Assembly (NCBI GenBank): GCA_964387935.1
Contig: CAYLZN010000227.1
Coordinates: 1-9,534 of the forward strand
Direction: 5' to 3'
Length of the DNA: 9,534 bases
Origin: CAYLZN01 sp964387935
GTDB lineage: Bacteria > Acidobacteriota > Vicinamibacteria > Vicinamibacterales > JAFNAJ01
Notes under the pieces: generated by a model
The model's input: only the letters and a program-made list of their open reading frames with translations
What the model was told of the DNA's origin: nothing
Databases searched by the model: none
Shown here: positions 1-7,905 of the stretch, piece after piece
Layout of the letters: the number at the start of each line of letters is the position of its first letter
Numbering within the stretch: the first letter of the stretch is position 1
Program-made: the position numbers and the translations under genes

Positions 1-8
1 CGGCCCAT
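1..8 (-). CDS. Start of a divergently transcribed gene (partial, identity unknown)
   Basis: Read on the minus strand, an ATG at 8-6 opens a frame (Met-Gly-Arg) that leaves the window after two full codons. It is preceded by a strong Shine-Dalgarno-like GGGAGGGA (minus-strand reading of 11-18), whose GGAGG core lies 4 nt from the ATG. Regulators of the TetR family are often divergent from a gene they control, and the inverted repeat at 107-122 lies between this start and the tetR start. Only the start signal can be seen, so no function can be given. The ATG and purine tract could also be coincidence in GC-rich DNA. Confidence 0.35.
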
Positions 9-106
9 GGTCCCTCCCGCCTGCGGGGCACCCCCGCGGCACACCTATTCTGAGCTGAGCCTCGGCATTCTTGAAACCTCCCGGCCCCGCCAGTCGTCTT
101 AGGCAA

Positions 107-122
107 GCAAGTGATTACTTGC
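107..122. promoter_or_regulatory. Candidate TetR-family operator (inverted repeat)
   Basis: GCAAGT and ACTTGC form perfect 6-bp arms around a GATT centre. The site is noticeably more AT-rich than its surroundings. It lies 41 nt upstream of the preferred GTG start of the tetR gene, in the gap between two divergent starts. TetR-family dimers usually bind such short palindromes near their own promoter, so autoregulation and control of the efflux genes is a reasonable inference. No convincing -35/-10 pair could be assigned around it. Confidence 0.5.
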
Positions 123-153
123 ACCCGCAGACAGCCTCGGGTGGCCAAGGCCC

Positions 154-160
154 GGGGAAG
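154..160 (+). promoter_or_regulatory. Ribosome binding site that favours the GTG start of tetR
   Basis: GGGGAAG ends 3 nt before the GTG at 164. The more upstream in-frame TTG at 71 has no Shine-Dalgarno sequence, and starting there would place the palindrome at 107-122 inside the coding region. This favours 164 as the true start, although the 3-nt spacing is short. Confidence 0.4.
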
Positions 161-163
161 CAC

Positions 164-793
164 GTGGACGTTCGCGAACAACTGATTCTGGCGACCCTTC
201 AGGTGTACGCCCAGGCGGGCAGCCGCGGGGCGACGACACGTCGCATCGCCGAGGCCGCCCACCTGAACGAAGTCACGCTCTTCAGGCACTTCGGCTCGAA
301 AGACACGCTGATCCGCGAGGCGCTCTCCTGGCTCGCGGAACGGGCGCTCGCCGTCCGGTTGCCCCGGCCGCCGCGAGATCCCGCCGGTGAACTGACGGCC
401 TTCTGCCTGGCCCAGCACCGCGGCATGCACGAGACGCGGGCGCTGTTGCGCAAGATGATGGCCGAATTCGAGGAGCATCCCGAGGCCGCCTGCTTCGCCC
501 GCGACATCACGGCGGGCATCGAGCGCGAACTCCAGGAGTATCTGGACGACGTGAAGCACTCCGGCCTGGCTCCGGCAACCTGGAGCACGACGATCGCCAC
601 CTCCATGCTGATGGGCACGCTGTTCGCCGATGCAGTCGGACGTGACTGTATGCCCGAGCGCTACCCGCTGTCCGGTGAGGAGGCCGTCCCGCAGTACGTC
701 GAACTGTTCCTGCGGGCCATCGGTGCCGGGCTTTCGTCCGCACCACGCCCAGAACCTGGTGCCGACCTGGCGCCGTTGCCCCCTCAGGAGTAG
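164..793 (+). CDS. TetR/AcrR-family transcriptional regulator
   Basis: This is a one-component repressor-type regulator of 209 aa from the GTG at 164, a normal TetR length. The N-terminal helix-turn-helix is clear at about residues 23-46 (ATTRRIAEAAHLNEVTLFRHF, then GSKDTLIREAL), the region where TetR proteins contact DNA. The C-terminal two-thirds is a divergent helical ligand and dimer domain that does not reveal the inducer. The tail is Pro/Ala-rich. An alternative TTG start at 71 would add 31 low-complexity residues and has no ribosome binding site. The gene ends 6 nt before the outer-membrane factor gene, so it is probably the first gene of the efflux operon. It likely represses the operon through the inverted repeat at 107-122 and releases it when a pump substrate binds. 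Family assignment is firm; target and ligand are inference. Confidence 0.9.
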   Translation: MDVREQLILATLQVYAQAGSRGATTRRIAEAAHLNEVTLFRHFGSKDTLIREALSWLAERALAVRLPRPPRDPAGELTAFCLAQHRGMHETRALLRKMMAEFEEHPEAACFARDITAGIERELQEYLDDVKHSGLAPATWSTTIATSMLMGTLFADAVGRDCMPERYPLSGEEAVPQYVELFLRAIGAGLSSAPRPEPGADLAPLPPQE

Positions 794-799
794 GTCCCC

Positions 800-2374
800 T
801 TGACCCGCCCAGACCACATTTCCGTTCTTGTCCTGGCGCTGGTGATCCTGGTCGCCGCGGCCGCGGCGGCGCAAACACCGCCCGCGACCGCGCCCCCTCA
901 GATATCAGCGCCGGCGATGGCATCGCCTCCTCTGCCGCAGACCGTGCGACCCTCGGGGCCCACCGTGACGCTCACGCTCGACGAGGCGTTGGGACTCGGG
1001 GAGGCTCGCAGCGAGCAACTGGCCATTGCGACGACGGGCGTGGACCGGGCGAAGGGCGTGGAGCAGCGCACACGGGCCGAGCGGTTTCCCCAGTTGTTCG
1101 GGTCGGCCTCCTACGATCGGACGCTCGCGTCGGAGTTCGAGGGCATCTTCGACAACGCGGAGGACAACCCGTTCGGCGACGGGGAGGTGGACCTGCCCTT
1201 CGGCCGCTCGGACGCCTATCGCATCAACCTCGCCTTCGAACAGCCCCTCTACACCGGCGGGCGGGTCGCAGCGCAGGAACGACAGGCACGCCTCGGATTC
1301 GAGAGCGCGAGCCTCTCGCTGCAGTCCACGCGGGCCCAGACCGACCTCGACGTGGCGCGGGCCTTCTTCGACGCCGTCCTCAGCGACTGGTTCGTGCTCA
1401 TCGCCGAAGCCACCTTCGATCAGGCGAACCGCACCTTTGAGCAGGTGCGAGTCCAGCGCGAGGCCGGCCGCCAGTCCGAGTTCGAGCAGCTGCGCGCGCA
1501 GGTGGAACGCGACACGCTCCTCCCGGAGGTCATCCGGCAACGCGCGGCCCGGGACATCGCCTACCTGCAGCTCAAGCAGTTGCTGGAGTTGCCCGCCGAC
1601 ACGAATCTGCAACTGGTCGCGCCGATGGACCCGGACGTCGCGCCCGCCGAACGGTTCAAGGAGCCGTTGGCCGCTGTGGACGCCGGACTCGAGGCGCGCG
1701 AGCGCCTGGGCATCTCGATTGCCGAGCACAGCGTTGCCGTCAGCGAGGAGGCCGTTCGGGTCACCCGGGCGCAGCGCCTGCCCACGATTGGACTGAACTC
1801 CACCTACGGGCTCGTCAACTACAACCTGGCACCCGCGTTCGACGACTTCCGTACCAACTGGACCGTCGGCGCCGCAGTCCAGGTGCCCCTCTTCACGGGC
1901 GGCCGTGTGAAGGCCGACGAGGCGATCGCGCGTGCAGACGTCGAGGAGGCCAGGCTGCGATTGAAGCTCGCGCGCGAGCTCTCCGTCCTGGACGACGCGA
2001 GCGCACGGCAGGAACTCGTCGCGGCCCGTGCGGCCTGGGAGGCGACTGCCGGCACCGTCCGCCAGGCGCAGCGCGCCCAGGAGATCGCCGATCTGCGGTT
2101 CCGCGAGGGGCTCTCGACACAGCTCGAACTGTCGGACGCGCGGCTGCTGCGGCAGCAGGCCGAGGTCAACCGGGCCGTCGCCGCCCGAGACCTCCTGCTC
2201 GCGCGCGTCCGCCTGGCGCTGCTGCCAGAGCTGCCGCTGACGACGGTTGGCGGAGGTGGGACCTCGGCGGCGAGTCAGCGCCTCACCACCGCCCTGTCGG
2301 CATTTGGAACGTTCGCCCAGCCGACCGCCGTCACCACTGGCCGCTCGGGCGGTGCAGGAGCACAACAACGATGA
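800..2374 (+). CDS. TolC-like outer-membrane efflux channel protein
   Basis: This 524-aa protein is the outer-membrane exit duct of the tripartite pump encoded by this operon. It begins with a TTG at 800, supported by AGGAG at 786-790 with 9-nt spacing. A signal peptide (hydrophobic stretch at residues 7-24, cleavage probably after the Ala run before Q25) sends it to the periplasm. A Pro/Ala-rich linker follows to about residue 55. Then come two tandem outer-membrane-efflux repeats. Each contains the family's beta-strand turn motif, PLYTGG at 149-154 and PLFTGG at 363-368, with long Ala/Arg/Glu-rich helices that build the periplasmic tunnel. The C-terminal tail is Gly/Ala/Thr-rich and probably disordered. 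Its stop overlaps the start of the adaptor gene (ATGA). It has no N-terminal lipobox, unlike OprM-type channels, so it resembles TolC in that respect. Confidence 0.92.
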   Translation: MTRPDHISVLVLALVILVAAAAAAQTPPATAPPQISAPAMASPPLPQTVRPSGPTVTLTLDEALGLGEARSEQLAIATTGVDRAKGVEQRTRAERFPQLFGSASYDRTLASEFEGIFDNAEDNPFGDGEVDLPFGRSDAYRINLAFEQPLYTGGRVAAQERQARLGFESASLSLQSTRAQTDLDVARAFFDAVLSDWFVLIAEATFDQANRTFEQVRVQREAGRQSEFEQLRAQVERDTLLPEVIRQRAARDIAYLQLKQLLELPADTNLQLVAPMDPDVAPAERFKEPLAAVDAGLEARERLGISIAEHSVAVSEEAVRVTRAQRLPTIGLNSTYGLVNYNLAPAFDDFRTNWTVGAAVQVPLFTGGRVKADEAIARADVEEARLRLKLARELSVLDDASARQELVAARAAWEATAGTVRQAQRAQEIADLRFREGLSTQLELSDARLLRQQAEVNRAVAARDLLLARVRLALLPELPLTTVGGGGTSAASQRLTTALSAFGTFAQPTAVTTGRSGGAGAQQR

Positions 2375-3525
2375 CAGCCCGTGTCCACCGTCTCGAAACC
2401 CGCAGAAACCACGTTTTGTCCCGACGGTTGGGGCTCGCGCTCGCGTTGCTCGCCGGCCTCACCACGGCGGCCTGCAACCGCCAGTCCGCCGAGGCACCGG
2501 CCGCGCCGGCGGGCCCGGCCGTCGTCGAGCTCGGCCTCGAGAACATCGTCACGGTCGAGCGCCAGACCATCCTGGTGGGTCCCCTCATCTCGGGCCAGCT
2601 CGGGCCGCTGCGCGAGGCCACGGTTCGCGCGGAAATCGGCGGCTCCATCCTGCGGGTCGGCCCTGAAGAGGGTCAGTCCGTGAGTGCCGGCACCCTGCTG
2701 GCGGTCATCGAGGCCAAGGCCCAGAACGACGCCGTTGCGTCCGCCCAGTCGCAGCTGCGCTCGGCAGAGCACGCGCTGGAGGTCGTCACCCGCGAACTCC
2801 AGCGCTCCGAGCGCCTGCTCGCCGCCGGGGCGATCGCCGAACGCGACGTCGACCTGGCGCGCAACACGGTGACCGCCACGGAGGCGCAGGTCGCCGATGC
2901 GCGCGCACGACTCATCTCCGCGCAGAAGACGCTGGGTGACACGACGGTCCGTGCGCCGATGACCGGCATCGTCAGCCGTCGCGCGGTCAGCGCCGGCGAC
3001 GTCGTCTCGCCGGGCACCGAGTTGTACACGATCATCGACCCGTCGAGCATGCTCCTCGAAGCGAGCGTCCCGTCAGCCGAGCTCGCCTCGCTTCGCGTGA
3101 ACACCCCGGTGAGCTTCGAGGTGCGTGGCTACCCCGGCCAGTCCTTCGACGGGCGGATCGCGCGGATCAGCCCGGTGGCCGACCCGATCACGCGGCAGGT
3201 GCCGATCTTCGTCGACATTCCCAACAAGGGCTCGCGGCTCGTGGCCGGGCTCTTTGCCGAAGGCCGCATCGCGCGGGAATCCCGCGAGGGACTCGTCGTC
3301 CCCGTCGGGGCCGTCAACGAGACGGGAGCCCGCCCGTGGGTGCTCCGCCTCCGGAGCGACATGGCCGAGCGCGTCGAGGTGGAACTCGGGCTCCGCGACG
3401 AACGCACCGAACGCGTCGAGATCCGGTCCGGAGTCGAGGCCGGCGACCAGCTCCTGGTCGGGGCCGCACGTGGCATCAGTCCGGGCACGCCAGTGCGCGT
3501 GCGCCGCGAGCAGACGGAGAACTGA
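2371..3525 (+). CDS. RND efflux periplasmic adaptor (membrane fusion protein)
   Basis: This 384-aa adaptor bridges the inner-membrane pump and the TolC-like channel. Its ATG overlaps the tolC-like stop (ATGA), and CAGGAG at 2355-2360 gives a good ribosome binding site, so translational coupling is likely. The N-terminus has Arg-rich residues, a hydrophobic stretch (20-34) and a probable lipobox ending at C35 (LTTAAC, with a weak Thr at -3), so it is probably a lipoprotein. Next come one lipoyl half (about 82-105, ATVRAEIGGSILRVGPEEGQSV), an alpha-helical hairpin (about 110-175), the second lipoyl half with the hallmark APMTGIVS at 195-202, and beta-barrel and membrane-proximal domains (SPVADPITRQVPIFVDI, then VVPVGAV). 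Length and domain order match the AcrA/MexA (HlyD-like) family. Substrate cannot be read from it. Confidence 0.93.
   Translation: MTARVHRLETRRNHVLSRRLGLALALLAGLTTAACNRQSAEAPAAPAGPAVVELGLENIVTVERQTILVGPLISGQLGPLREATVRAEIGGSILRVGPEEGQSVSAGTLLAVIEAKAQNDAVASAQSQLRSAEHALEVVTRELQRSERLLAAGAIAERDVDLARNTVTATEAQVADARARLISAQKTLGDTTVRAPMTGIVSRRAVSAGDVVSPGTELYTIIDPSSMLLEASVPSAELASLRVNTPVSFEVRGYPGQSFDGRIARISPVADPITRQVPIFVDIPNKGSRLVAGLFAEGRIARESREGLVVPVGAVNETGARPWVLRLRSDMAERVEVELGLRDERTERVEIRSGVEAGDQLLVGAARGISPGTPVRVRREQTEN
3516..3520 (+). promoter_or_regulatory. Ribosome binding site that fixes the RND pump start
   Basis: GGAGA lies 7 nt upstream of the GTG at 3528, inside the last codons of the adaptor gene. 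The reading frame stays open upstream to 3336, but that extension overlaps the adaptor gene and encodes Arg/Pro-rich out-of-frame residues. The start at 3528 gives the standard RND N-terminus (FISDFAIRRP). Confidence 0.6.
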
Positions 3526-3527
3526 GC

Positions 3528-6500
3528 GTGTTCATCTCCGATTTCGCCATCCGTCGCCCCACCGTCACGGTGGTGGTCATGCTGGCCCTGTCGATCTTCG
3601 GTATCTTCGCCCTGTTCTCGCTGAAGACCGACGAGTTCCCCGACGTGTCGCCCCCGATCGTCTCCGTGACGATTCCCTACCCGGGCGCCTCGCCGGACAC
3701 CGTCGAGCGTGAGGTCGTCGATCCGATCGAAGAGGCCATCTCCGGGATCAGCGGTGTCGACAAGATCACGTCGTCGTCGCTCGACAGCTTCGGCGTGATC
3801 ACCATCGAGTTCCTGTTCACGAAGGACCTGCAGGAAGCGTCGCAGGACATCCGCGACGCCATCTCGCAGATCAGATCGGACCTCCCGCCCGAAATGGAGG
3901 AACCGATCCTCACCCGGTTCGACCCGAACGACTTCCCCATCGTCCAGCTCGCCCTGGCGTCGAAGACCCTCGATGGCGCCGAACTGACGCGCATCGCGGA
4001 TCCCGGCCTGACCCGCCAGCTGCGGTCGGTTCCAGGCGTGGCCGAGGTCACCGTCGTCGGCGGCATCGAGCGCGAGCTGACCGTGGAGCTCGACCCGAAG
4101 GCCCTGCAGGCTGCCGGGATCAGCGTGGGCGAGGTCGTGCAGGCGCTGCAGGCGCAGAACCTCGCCGCGCCGGTCGGGCGCCTGAACCAGGCGCTGGAGG
4201 AACGCACCGTCCGCCTCAAGGGCCGCCTCGATCGTCCCGAGGATTTCGAGCGACTCGTCGTCGCGCAGCGGGGCGGGCGGCTCATCCGGCTGGGGGACAT
4301 CGCGCAGGCGAGGGATGGCGCGGAGGAACCCCGCACGGCCGCCTTCTTCGACAACCGCGAGGCCGTCGGCATCGACATCATCAAGGCGGACGGCTACAGC
4401 ACCACCGACGTCAGCGCCCGCGTGCGGCAGCGGGTGGACCAGTTGCGCCCCACGCTCCCGCCAGGGGTCGAGCTGCTGCTGGCGCGCGATGCCGGCCCCC
4501 GCGTGGACAACTCCGTCGCCGACGTCGAATACGCGCTCATCGAGGGCGCGCTGCTCACGGTGCTGGTCGTCTACGTGTTCCTCAACTCCTGGCGATCCAC
4601 GGTCATCACCGGGCTGGCGCTGCCGGTCTCGGTGCTGGCGTCCTTCATCGCGGTATGGGCGTTCGGCTTCACGCTCAACACGATGTCGCTGCTCGGCCTG
4701 TCGCTCGCCATCGGCATCCTCATCGACGACGCCATCGTCGTGCGCGAGAACATCGTGCGACACGTCGAGATGGGCAAGGACCATTTCACGGCGGCACGCG
4801 AGGGGACCTCGGAGATCGGCCTCGCCGTCGCGGCGACCACCCTGTCCATCATCGTGGTGTTCGTGCCGATCGCGTTCATCTCGGGCCTCGCCGGCCAGTG
4901 GTTCCAGCCGTTCGCGCTCACCCTGGCGTGCTCGGTGGCCGTGTCGCTGTTCGTCTCGTTCTCGCTGGACCCCATGCTCTCGGCCTACTGGCCGGATCCG
5001 CACGTGCCGATGGAACAGCGGTGGTGGCTGTCACGGCTGCTGGGACGGTTCAACGCGTGGTTCGACCGTCGCGCGGAGGGGTACAAGCGCCTGATCGGGT
5101 GGGCGCTTGATCACCGGTTCGCCATGGTCCTGCTGGCTCTGGCCTCGTTCGTGGGTGCCCTGGCCCTGCCCGCCGTCGGGCTCGTCGGTGGCAGCTTCCT
5201 TCCCGAGTCCGACGAATCGGAGTTCCTGATCAACATCGAAACACCCCCCGGGTCGAACCTCGACTACACCAGGCTGAAGGCCCTCGAAGTGGCACGTGTG
5301 GCGCGGCAGCAGCCTGAGGTCGCCTACACCTACACCACGCTTGGCGGGCGCACGGGCAACGTCGACGAAGGCACGGTGCTCGTGCGGCTCGAGCCGAAAT
5401 CGGAGCGGACCCGCCATCAGAACGAGGTGGAACGCGTCGTGCGGGCGGACCTGAACCGGCTCGGCGGCGTGACGGCCGCGATCGGGAGCGGGAACTTCGA
5501 GAACCAGAAGCAGATCCAGCTGCAGTTGCAGGGCCCCGACTCACGTGAGCTGACCCGGCTCGCCGAACGCGTGAAGCAGGAAGTCGAACAGGTGCCGGGG
5601 GCGGCCGACGTGGGCCTGTCCACCCGCGGGCAGAAACCGGAGGTCGAAGTCACGCTCGATCGCGGGCTCGCGGGCACCCTGGACATCACCGTCGGCCAGG
5701 TCGCACAGACGCTCCGGGTGGCATTCGCCGGCCTCGACGTCGGCGACTGGATCGATCCCGCCGGTGAGACACGGGACGTCTACGTCCGTCTCACCCCGGA
5801 AGCCCGACGCAACCCGGCCGACCTCGCCTCGCTGCCGCTGTTCGTCGCCGGACGGGACGGCCAGGCGTCGCTGGTGCCCCTGGATCAGATCGCGTCCATC
5901 CGCTCGGGCCTCGGGCCGGCCCGTATCGACCATCTCGACCGCGAGCGCGTCGTGGCCGTGCAGGCCAACACCGAAGGGCGCCCGCTCTCGGAGGTCATCG
6001 CCGACATCTCCGAGCGGCTCAGGACGAACATCCAGCTGCCGGCCGGCTACAGCCTGCGCCAGGGTGGCGAGACCGAAGACCAGCAGGAGGTGTTCGGTCA
6101 GATCTTCGGCGCGCTGGGCCTGGCGGTGCTCCTGATGTATCTGGTCCTGGTGCTCCAGTTCGGCTCGTTCCTGGACCCGATCGCCATCATGATCTCCCTG
6201 CCGCTGTCACTGATCGGGGTGATGCTCGCGCTGCTGGTCACAGGGTCCACCCTGAACATCATGAGCATGATCGGGGTCATCCTCCTGATGGGGATCGTCG
6301 CCAAGAACGCCATCCTGCTCATCGACTTCGCGAAGTGGTCCGAGGAACAGGGCATGCCGAGGCGGCAGGCAATCGTCGAGGCGGGCCGCGTGCGCCTGCG
6401 TCCCATTCTGATGACGACGTTCGCGCTGGTCGCGGGCATGCTCCCGATCGCCATCGGCGCCGGTGAGGGCGCGGACTTCCGCGCGCCGCTCGGCCAGGCC

Positions 6501-6671
6501 GTCATCGGGGGCGTCATCACGTCCACCCTGCTCACGCTGCTCGTGATCCCGACCTTCTACGAGATCATGACCGAGTGGCGGGACTGGTTCGCGACGAGGG
6601 TCACCGGCCGCCGGCGCGCGACCTCGCACGCGCGGGAGGTGCCGGAGGGGACGGTGGAGACGGCAGGGTGA
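3528..6671 (+). CDS. RND efflux pump, HAE1 (AcrB/MexB-like) inner-membrane transporter
   Basis: This 1047-aa proton-driven transporter is the motor of the tripartite efflux system. The GTG at 3528 gives the classic N-terminus FISDFAIRRP followed by TM1. Two periplasmic porter/docking loops (about residues 30-340 and 555-860) separate two membrane blocks (about 342-550 and 860-1010), giving the usual 12-helix layout. The proton-relay residues are present: paired D400-D401 in TM4 (GILIDDAIVV) and K926 in TM10 (VAKNAILLIDF), matching AcrB D407/D408 and K940. Other family signatures include FPDVSPPIVSVTIPYPGASP and GSFLPESDESEF. The length is normal and no frame disruption is visible. It starts 2 nt after the adaptor stop, so the genes should be co-expressed. 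HAE1 pumps export drugs, dyes, solvents or bile-like amphiphiles. The real substrate is unknown. Confidence 0.95.
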   Translation: MFISDFAIRRPTVTVVVMLALSIFGIFALFSLKTDEFPDVSPPIVSVTIPYPGASPDTVEREVVDPIEEAISGISGVDKITSSSLDSFGVITIEFLFTKDLQEASQDIRDAISQIRSDLPPEMEEPILTRFDPNDFPIVQLALASKTLDGAELTRIADPGLTRQLRSVPGVAEVTVVGGIERELTVELDPKALQAAGISVGEVVQALQAQNLAAPVGRLNQALEERTVRLKGRLDRPEDFERLVVAQRGGRLIRLGDIAQARDGAEEPRTAAFFDNREAVGIDIIKADGYSTTDVSARVRQRVDQLRPTLPPGVELLLARDAGPRVDNSVADVEYALIEGALLTVLVVYVFLNSWRSTVITGLALPVSVLASFIAVWAFGFTLNTMSLLGLSLAIGILIDDAIVVRENIVRHVEMGKDHFTAAREGTSEIGLAVAATTLSIIVVFVPIAFISGLAGQWFQPFALTLACSVAVSLFVSFSLDPMLSAYWPDPHVPMEQRWWLSRLLGRFNAWFDRRAEGYKRLIGWALDHRFAMVLLALASFVGALALPAVGLVGGSFLPESDESEFLINIETPPGSNLDYTRLKALEVARVARQQPEVAYTYTTLGGRTGNVDEGTVLVRLEPKSERTRHQNEVERVVRADLNRLGGVTAAIGSGNFENQKQIQLQLQGPDSRELTRLAERVKQEVEQVPGAADVGLSTRGQKPEVEVTLDRGLAGTLDITVGQVAQTLRVAFAGLDVGDWIDPAGETRDVYVRLTPEARRNPADLASLPLFVAGRDGQASLVPLDQIASIRSGLGPARIDHLDRERVVAVQANTEGRPLSEVIADISERLRTNIQLPAGYSLRQGGETEDQQEVFGQIFGALGLAVLLMYLVLVLQFGSFLDPIAIMISLPLSLIGVMLALLVTGSTLNIMSMIGVILLMGIVAKNAILLIDFAKWSEEQGMPRRQAIVEAGRVRLRPILMTTFALVAGMLPIAIGAGEGADFRAPLGQAVIGGVITSTLLTLLVIPTFYEIMTEWRDWFATRVTGRRRATSHAREVPEGTVETAG

Positions 6672-6675
6672 TCGG

Positions 6676-6724
6676 TTTTCAGTTTCCGGTTTTCAGTTTC
6701 CAGTTTCCAGTTTTCAGTTTCCAG
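6676..6724. repeat. Heptamer tandem array 1 (7 units, TTTnCnG)
   Basis: Seven back-to-back 7-nt units fill this stretch exactly: TTTTCAG at 6676, 6690 and 6711; TTTCCGG at 6683; TTTCCAG at 6697, 6704 and 6718. Variation is restricted to position 4 (T or C) and, once, position 6. The array begins 5 nt after the RND stop codon and is far more AT-rich than the neighbouring genes. It has no open frame and no terminator-like hairpin of its own. Confidence 0.85.
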
Positions 6725-6733
6725 CGAGCGGCC

Positions 6734-6789
6734 ACCGATCACCGATAACCGATAACCGACGACCGATGACCGAGAACCGAGAACCGACG
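6734..6789. repeat. Heptamer tandem array 2 (8 units, ACCGAnn)
   Basis: Eight contiguous 7-nt units all begin with ACCGA. The last two bases vary: TC, TA, TA, CG, TG, GA, GA, CG. A 9-nt GC-rich spacer (6725-6733) separates it from array 1. ATCGGT, the reverse complement of ACCGAT, occurs just after the array (6790-6795) and again just before array 1 (6671-6676). The array ends 27 nt before the CAX start codon. Confidence 0.88.
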
Positions 6790-6816
6790 ATCGGTTGATG
6801 GTAACGTATCGCCCGT

Positions 6817-7905
6817 ATGGCGATGCGACTGAGCACTGGCACCCTCGCGTTCTACTCCCTCCTGGTGTTCGTTCCGGTCACGGTGTGGCTCGGTGTGATG
6901 CATGCGGCGCCGGTGGCGGTGTTCGGTGCCGCCTGCCTGGCGATCCTCCCCCTGGCAGGCCTCATGGGCGCCGCCACGGAACACCTGGCGCACCGGACGG
7001 GGCCGGGGATCGGCGGCCTTCTCAACGCGACGTTCGGCAACGCGGCGGAGCTGATCATCGCGTTCATGGCCCTCCGTGCCGGTGAGACGGAGATCGTCAA
7101 GGCGTCGCTGACCGGCTCCATCATCGGCAACATGCTGATGGTGCTCGGCCTGGCGATGCTCCTGGGTGGCTGGAAGCACCAGGAACTGCGGTTCAACCGC
7201 ATGTCGGCGGAGACCAGCAGCGGCATGATGGTGCTCGCGGTGGTCGCCCTCGTGATCCCCGCCATCTACGCGCTCGTCACCAATCACAGCCACCCGGAGC
7301 ACATCGAGTCCATCAGCCTCGACATCTCCTTCATCCTGATCCTGACCTACGCGGCGGGGCTGCTCTTCCAGTTCAAGACCCACGAACGGTTCTTCGCGCC
7401 ACGGGATCGCCACGACGCGGAAGCGGCCGAGCCGGCGCACGTGCGCCCGTGGTCGGTCGGCGCGAGCGTGGCGGTGTTGCTCGTCGCGTCGGCACTCGTG
7501 GGTGTTGTCAGCGAGTTCCTCGTGCACGCCGTGGACGAAGCCGGCAGGACTCTGGGCCTGGGCAAGGTGTTCATGGGCGTTGTCGTGGTGGCAGTCATCG
7601 GCAACGCCGCCGAGCACTCCACGGCGGTGCTCGTGGCCATGAAGGGCAAGATGGACCTGGCGTTCGGAATCGCCATGGGGTCCTCGATGCAGATTGCCCT
7701 CTTCGTGGCGCCGTTCCTGGTCATTTCAGGGCACCTGATCGGTCGTCCCCTGGGCCTCGAGTTCACGCCGCTCGAGGTCGTGGCGGTGATGCTCTCGACC
7801 TTCGCCGTCGCTCACCTCGTGCAGGACGGCCGGACGAACTGGTTCGAAGGGGTCCAGCTGCTCGCGATCTACGCGATCCTCGCCGTGACGTTCTACTTCG
7901 TGTAG
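6817..7905 (+). CDS. cax: Ca2+/H+ exchanger, CAX family
   Basis: This 362-aa integral inner-membrane antiporter exchanges cytosolic Ca2+ (or a similar divalent cation) for protons. The two inverted alpha-repeats of the Ca2+/cation antiporter superfamily are plain: GNAAEL at residues 74-79 followed by a long conserved helix (KASLTGSIIGNMLMVLGLAMLLGG), and GNAAEH at 262-267 followed by GIAMGSSMQIALFVAPFLVISG. E78 and E266 are the expected ion-binding acidic residues. About ten or eleven hydrophobic segments are visible. A mid-protein loop (about 186-205) is rich in His, Asp and Glu, as is usual between the two halves. No good Shine-Dalgarno sequence precedes the ATG. A TAnnnT box lies 9 nt upstream (6802-6807), so a leaderless message is possible. 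The gene stands alone between heptamer repeats and converges on the phosphatase gene. The family call is firm, while cation specificity is not readable. Confidence 0.93.
   Translation: MAMRLSTGTLAFYSLLVFVPVTVWLGVMHAAPVAVFGAACLAILPLAGLMGAATEHLAHRTGPGIGGLLNATFGNAAELIIAFMALRAGETEIVKASLTGSIIGNMLMVLGLAMLLGGWKHQELRFNRMSAETSSGMMVLAVVALVIPAIYALVTNHSHPEHIESISLDISFILILTYAAGLLFQFKTHERFFAPRDRHDAEAAEPAHVRPWSVGASVAVLLVASALVGVVSEFLVHAVDEAGRTLGLGKVFMGVVVVAVIGNAAEHSTAVLVAMKGKMDLAFGIAMGSSMQIALFVAPFLVISGHLIGRPLGLEFTPLEVVAVMLSTFAVAHLVQDGRTNWFEGVQLLAIYAILAVTFYFV

Noticed and set aside
905..2368. Minus-strand open frame (487 codons) antisense to the TolC-like gene
   Set aside because: The real gene on the other strand has a signal peptide and both family repeats. 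The antisense product has no recognisable family and is explained by codon bias.
3336..3527. N-terminal extension of the RND pump from a GTG at 3336
   Set aside because: It overlaps the adaptor gene, is Arg/Pro-rich, and the GTG at 3528 has a ribosome site and the canonical family N-terminus.
3129..5003. Long minus-strand open frame (624 codons) across the adaptor and pump genes
   Set aside because: It is antisense to two well-defined genes, has an Arg/Asp/His-rich low-quality composition with no domain, and arises from GC-rich third positions of the real genes.
6671..6816. CRISPR array in the repeat-rich gap
   Set aside because: Units are 7 nt with no spacers, far shorter than CRISPR repeats, and no cas genes are present.
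6739..7617. Minus-strand open frame (292 codons) over the CAX gene and array 2
   Set aside because: It is His/Asp/Glu/Arg-rich mirror translation of membrane helices, and its N- and C-terminal context gives no start signal.
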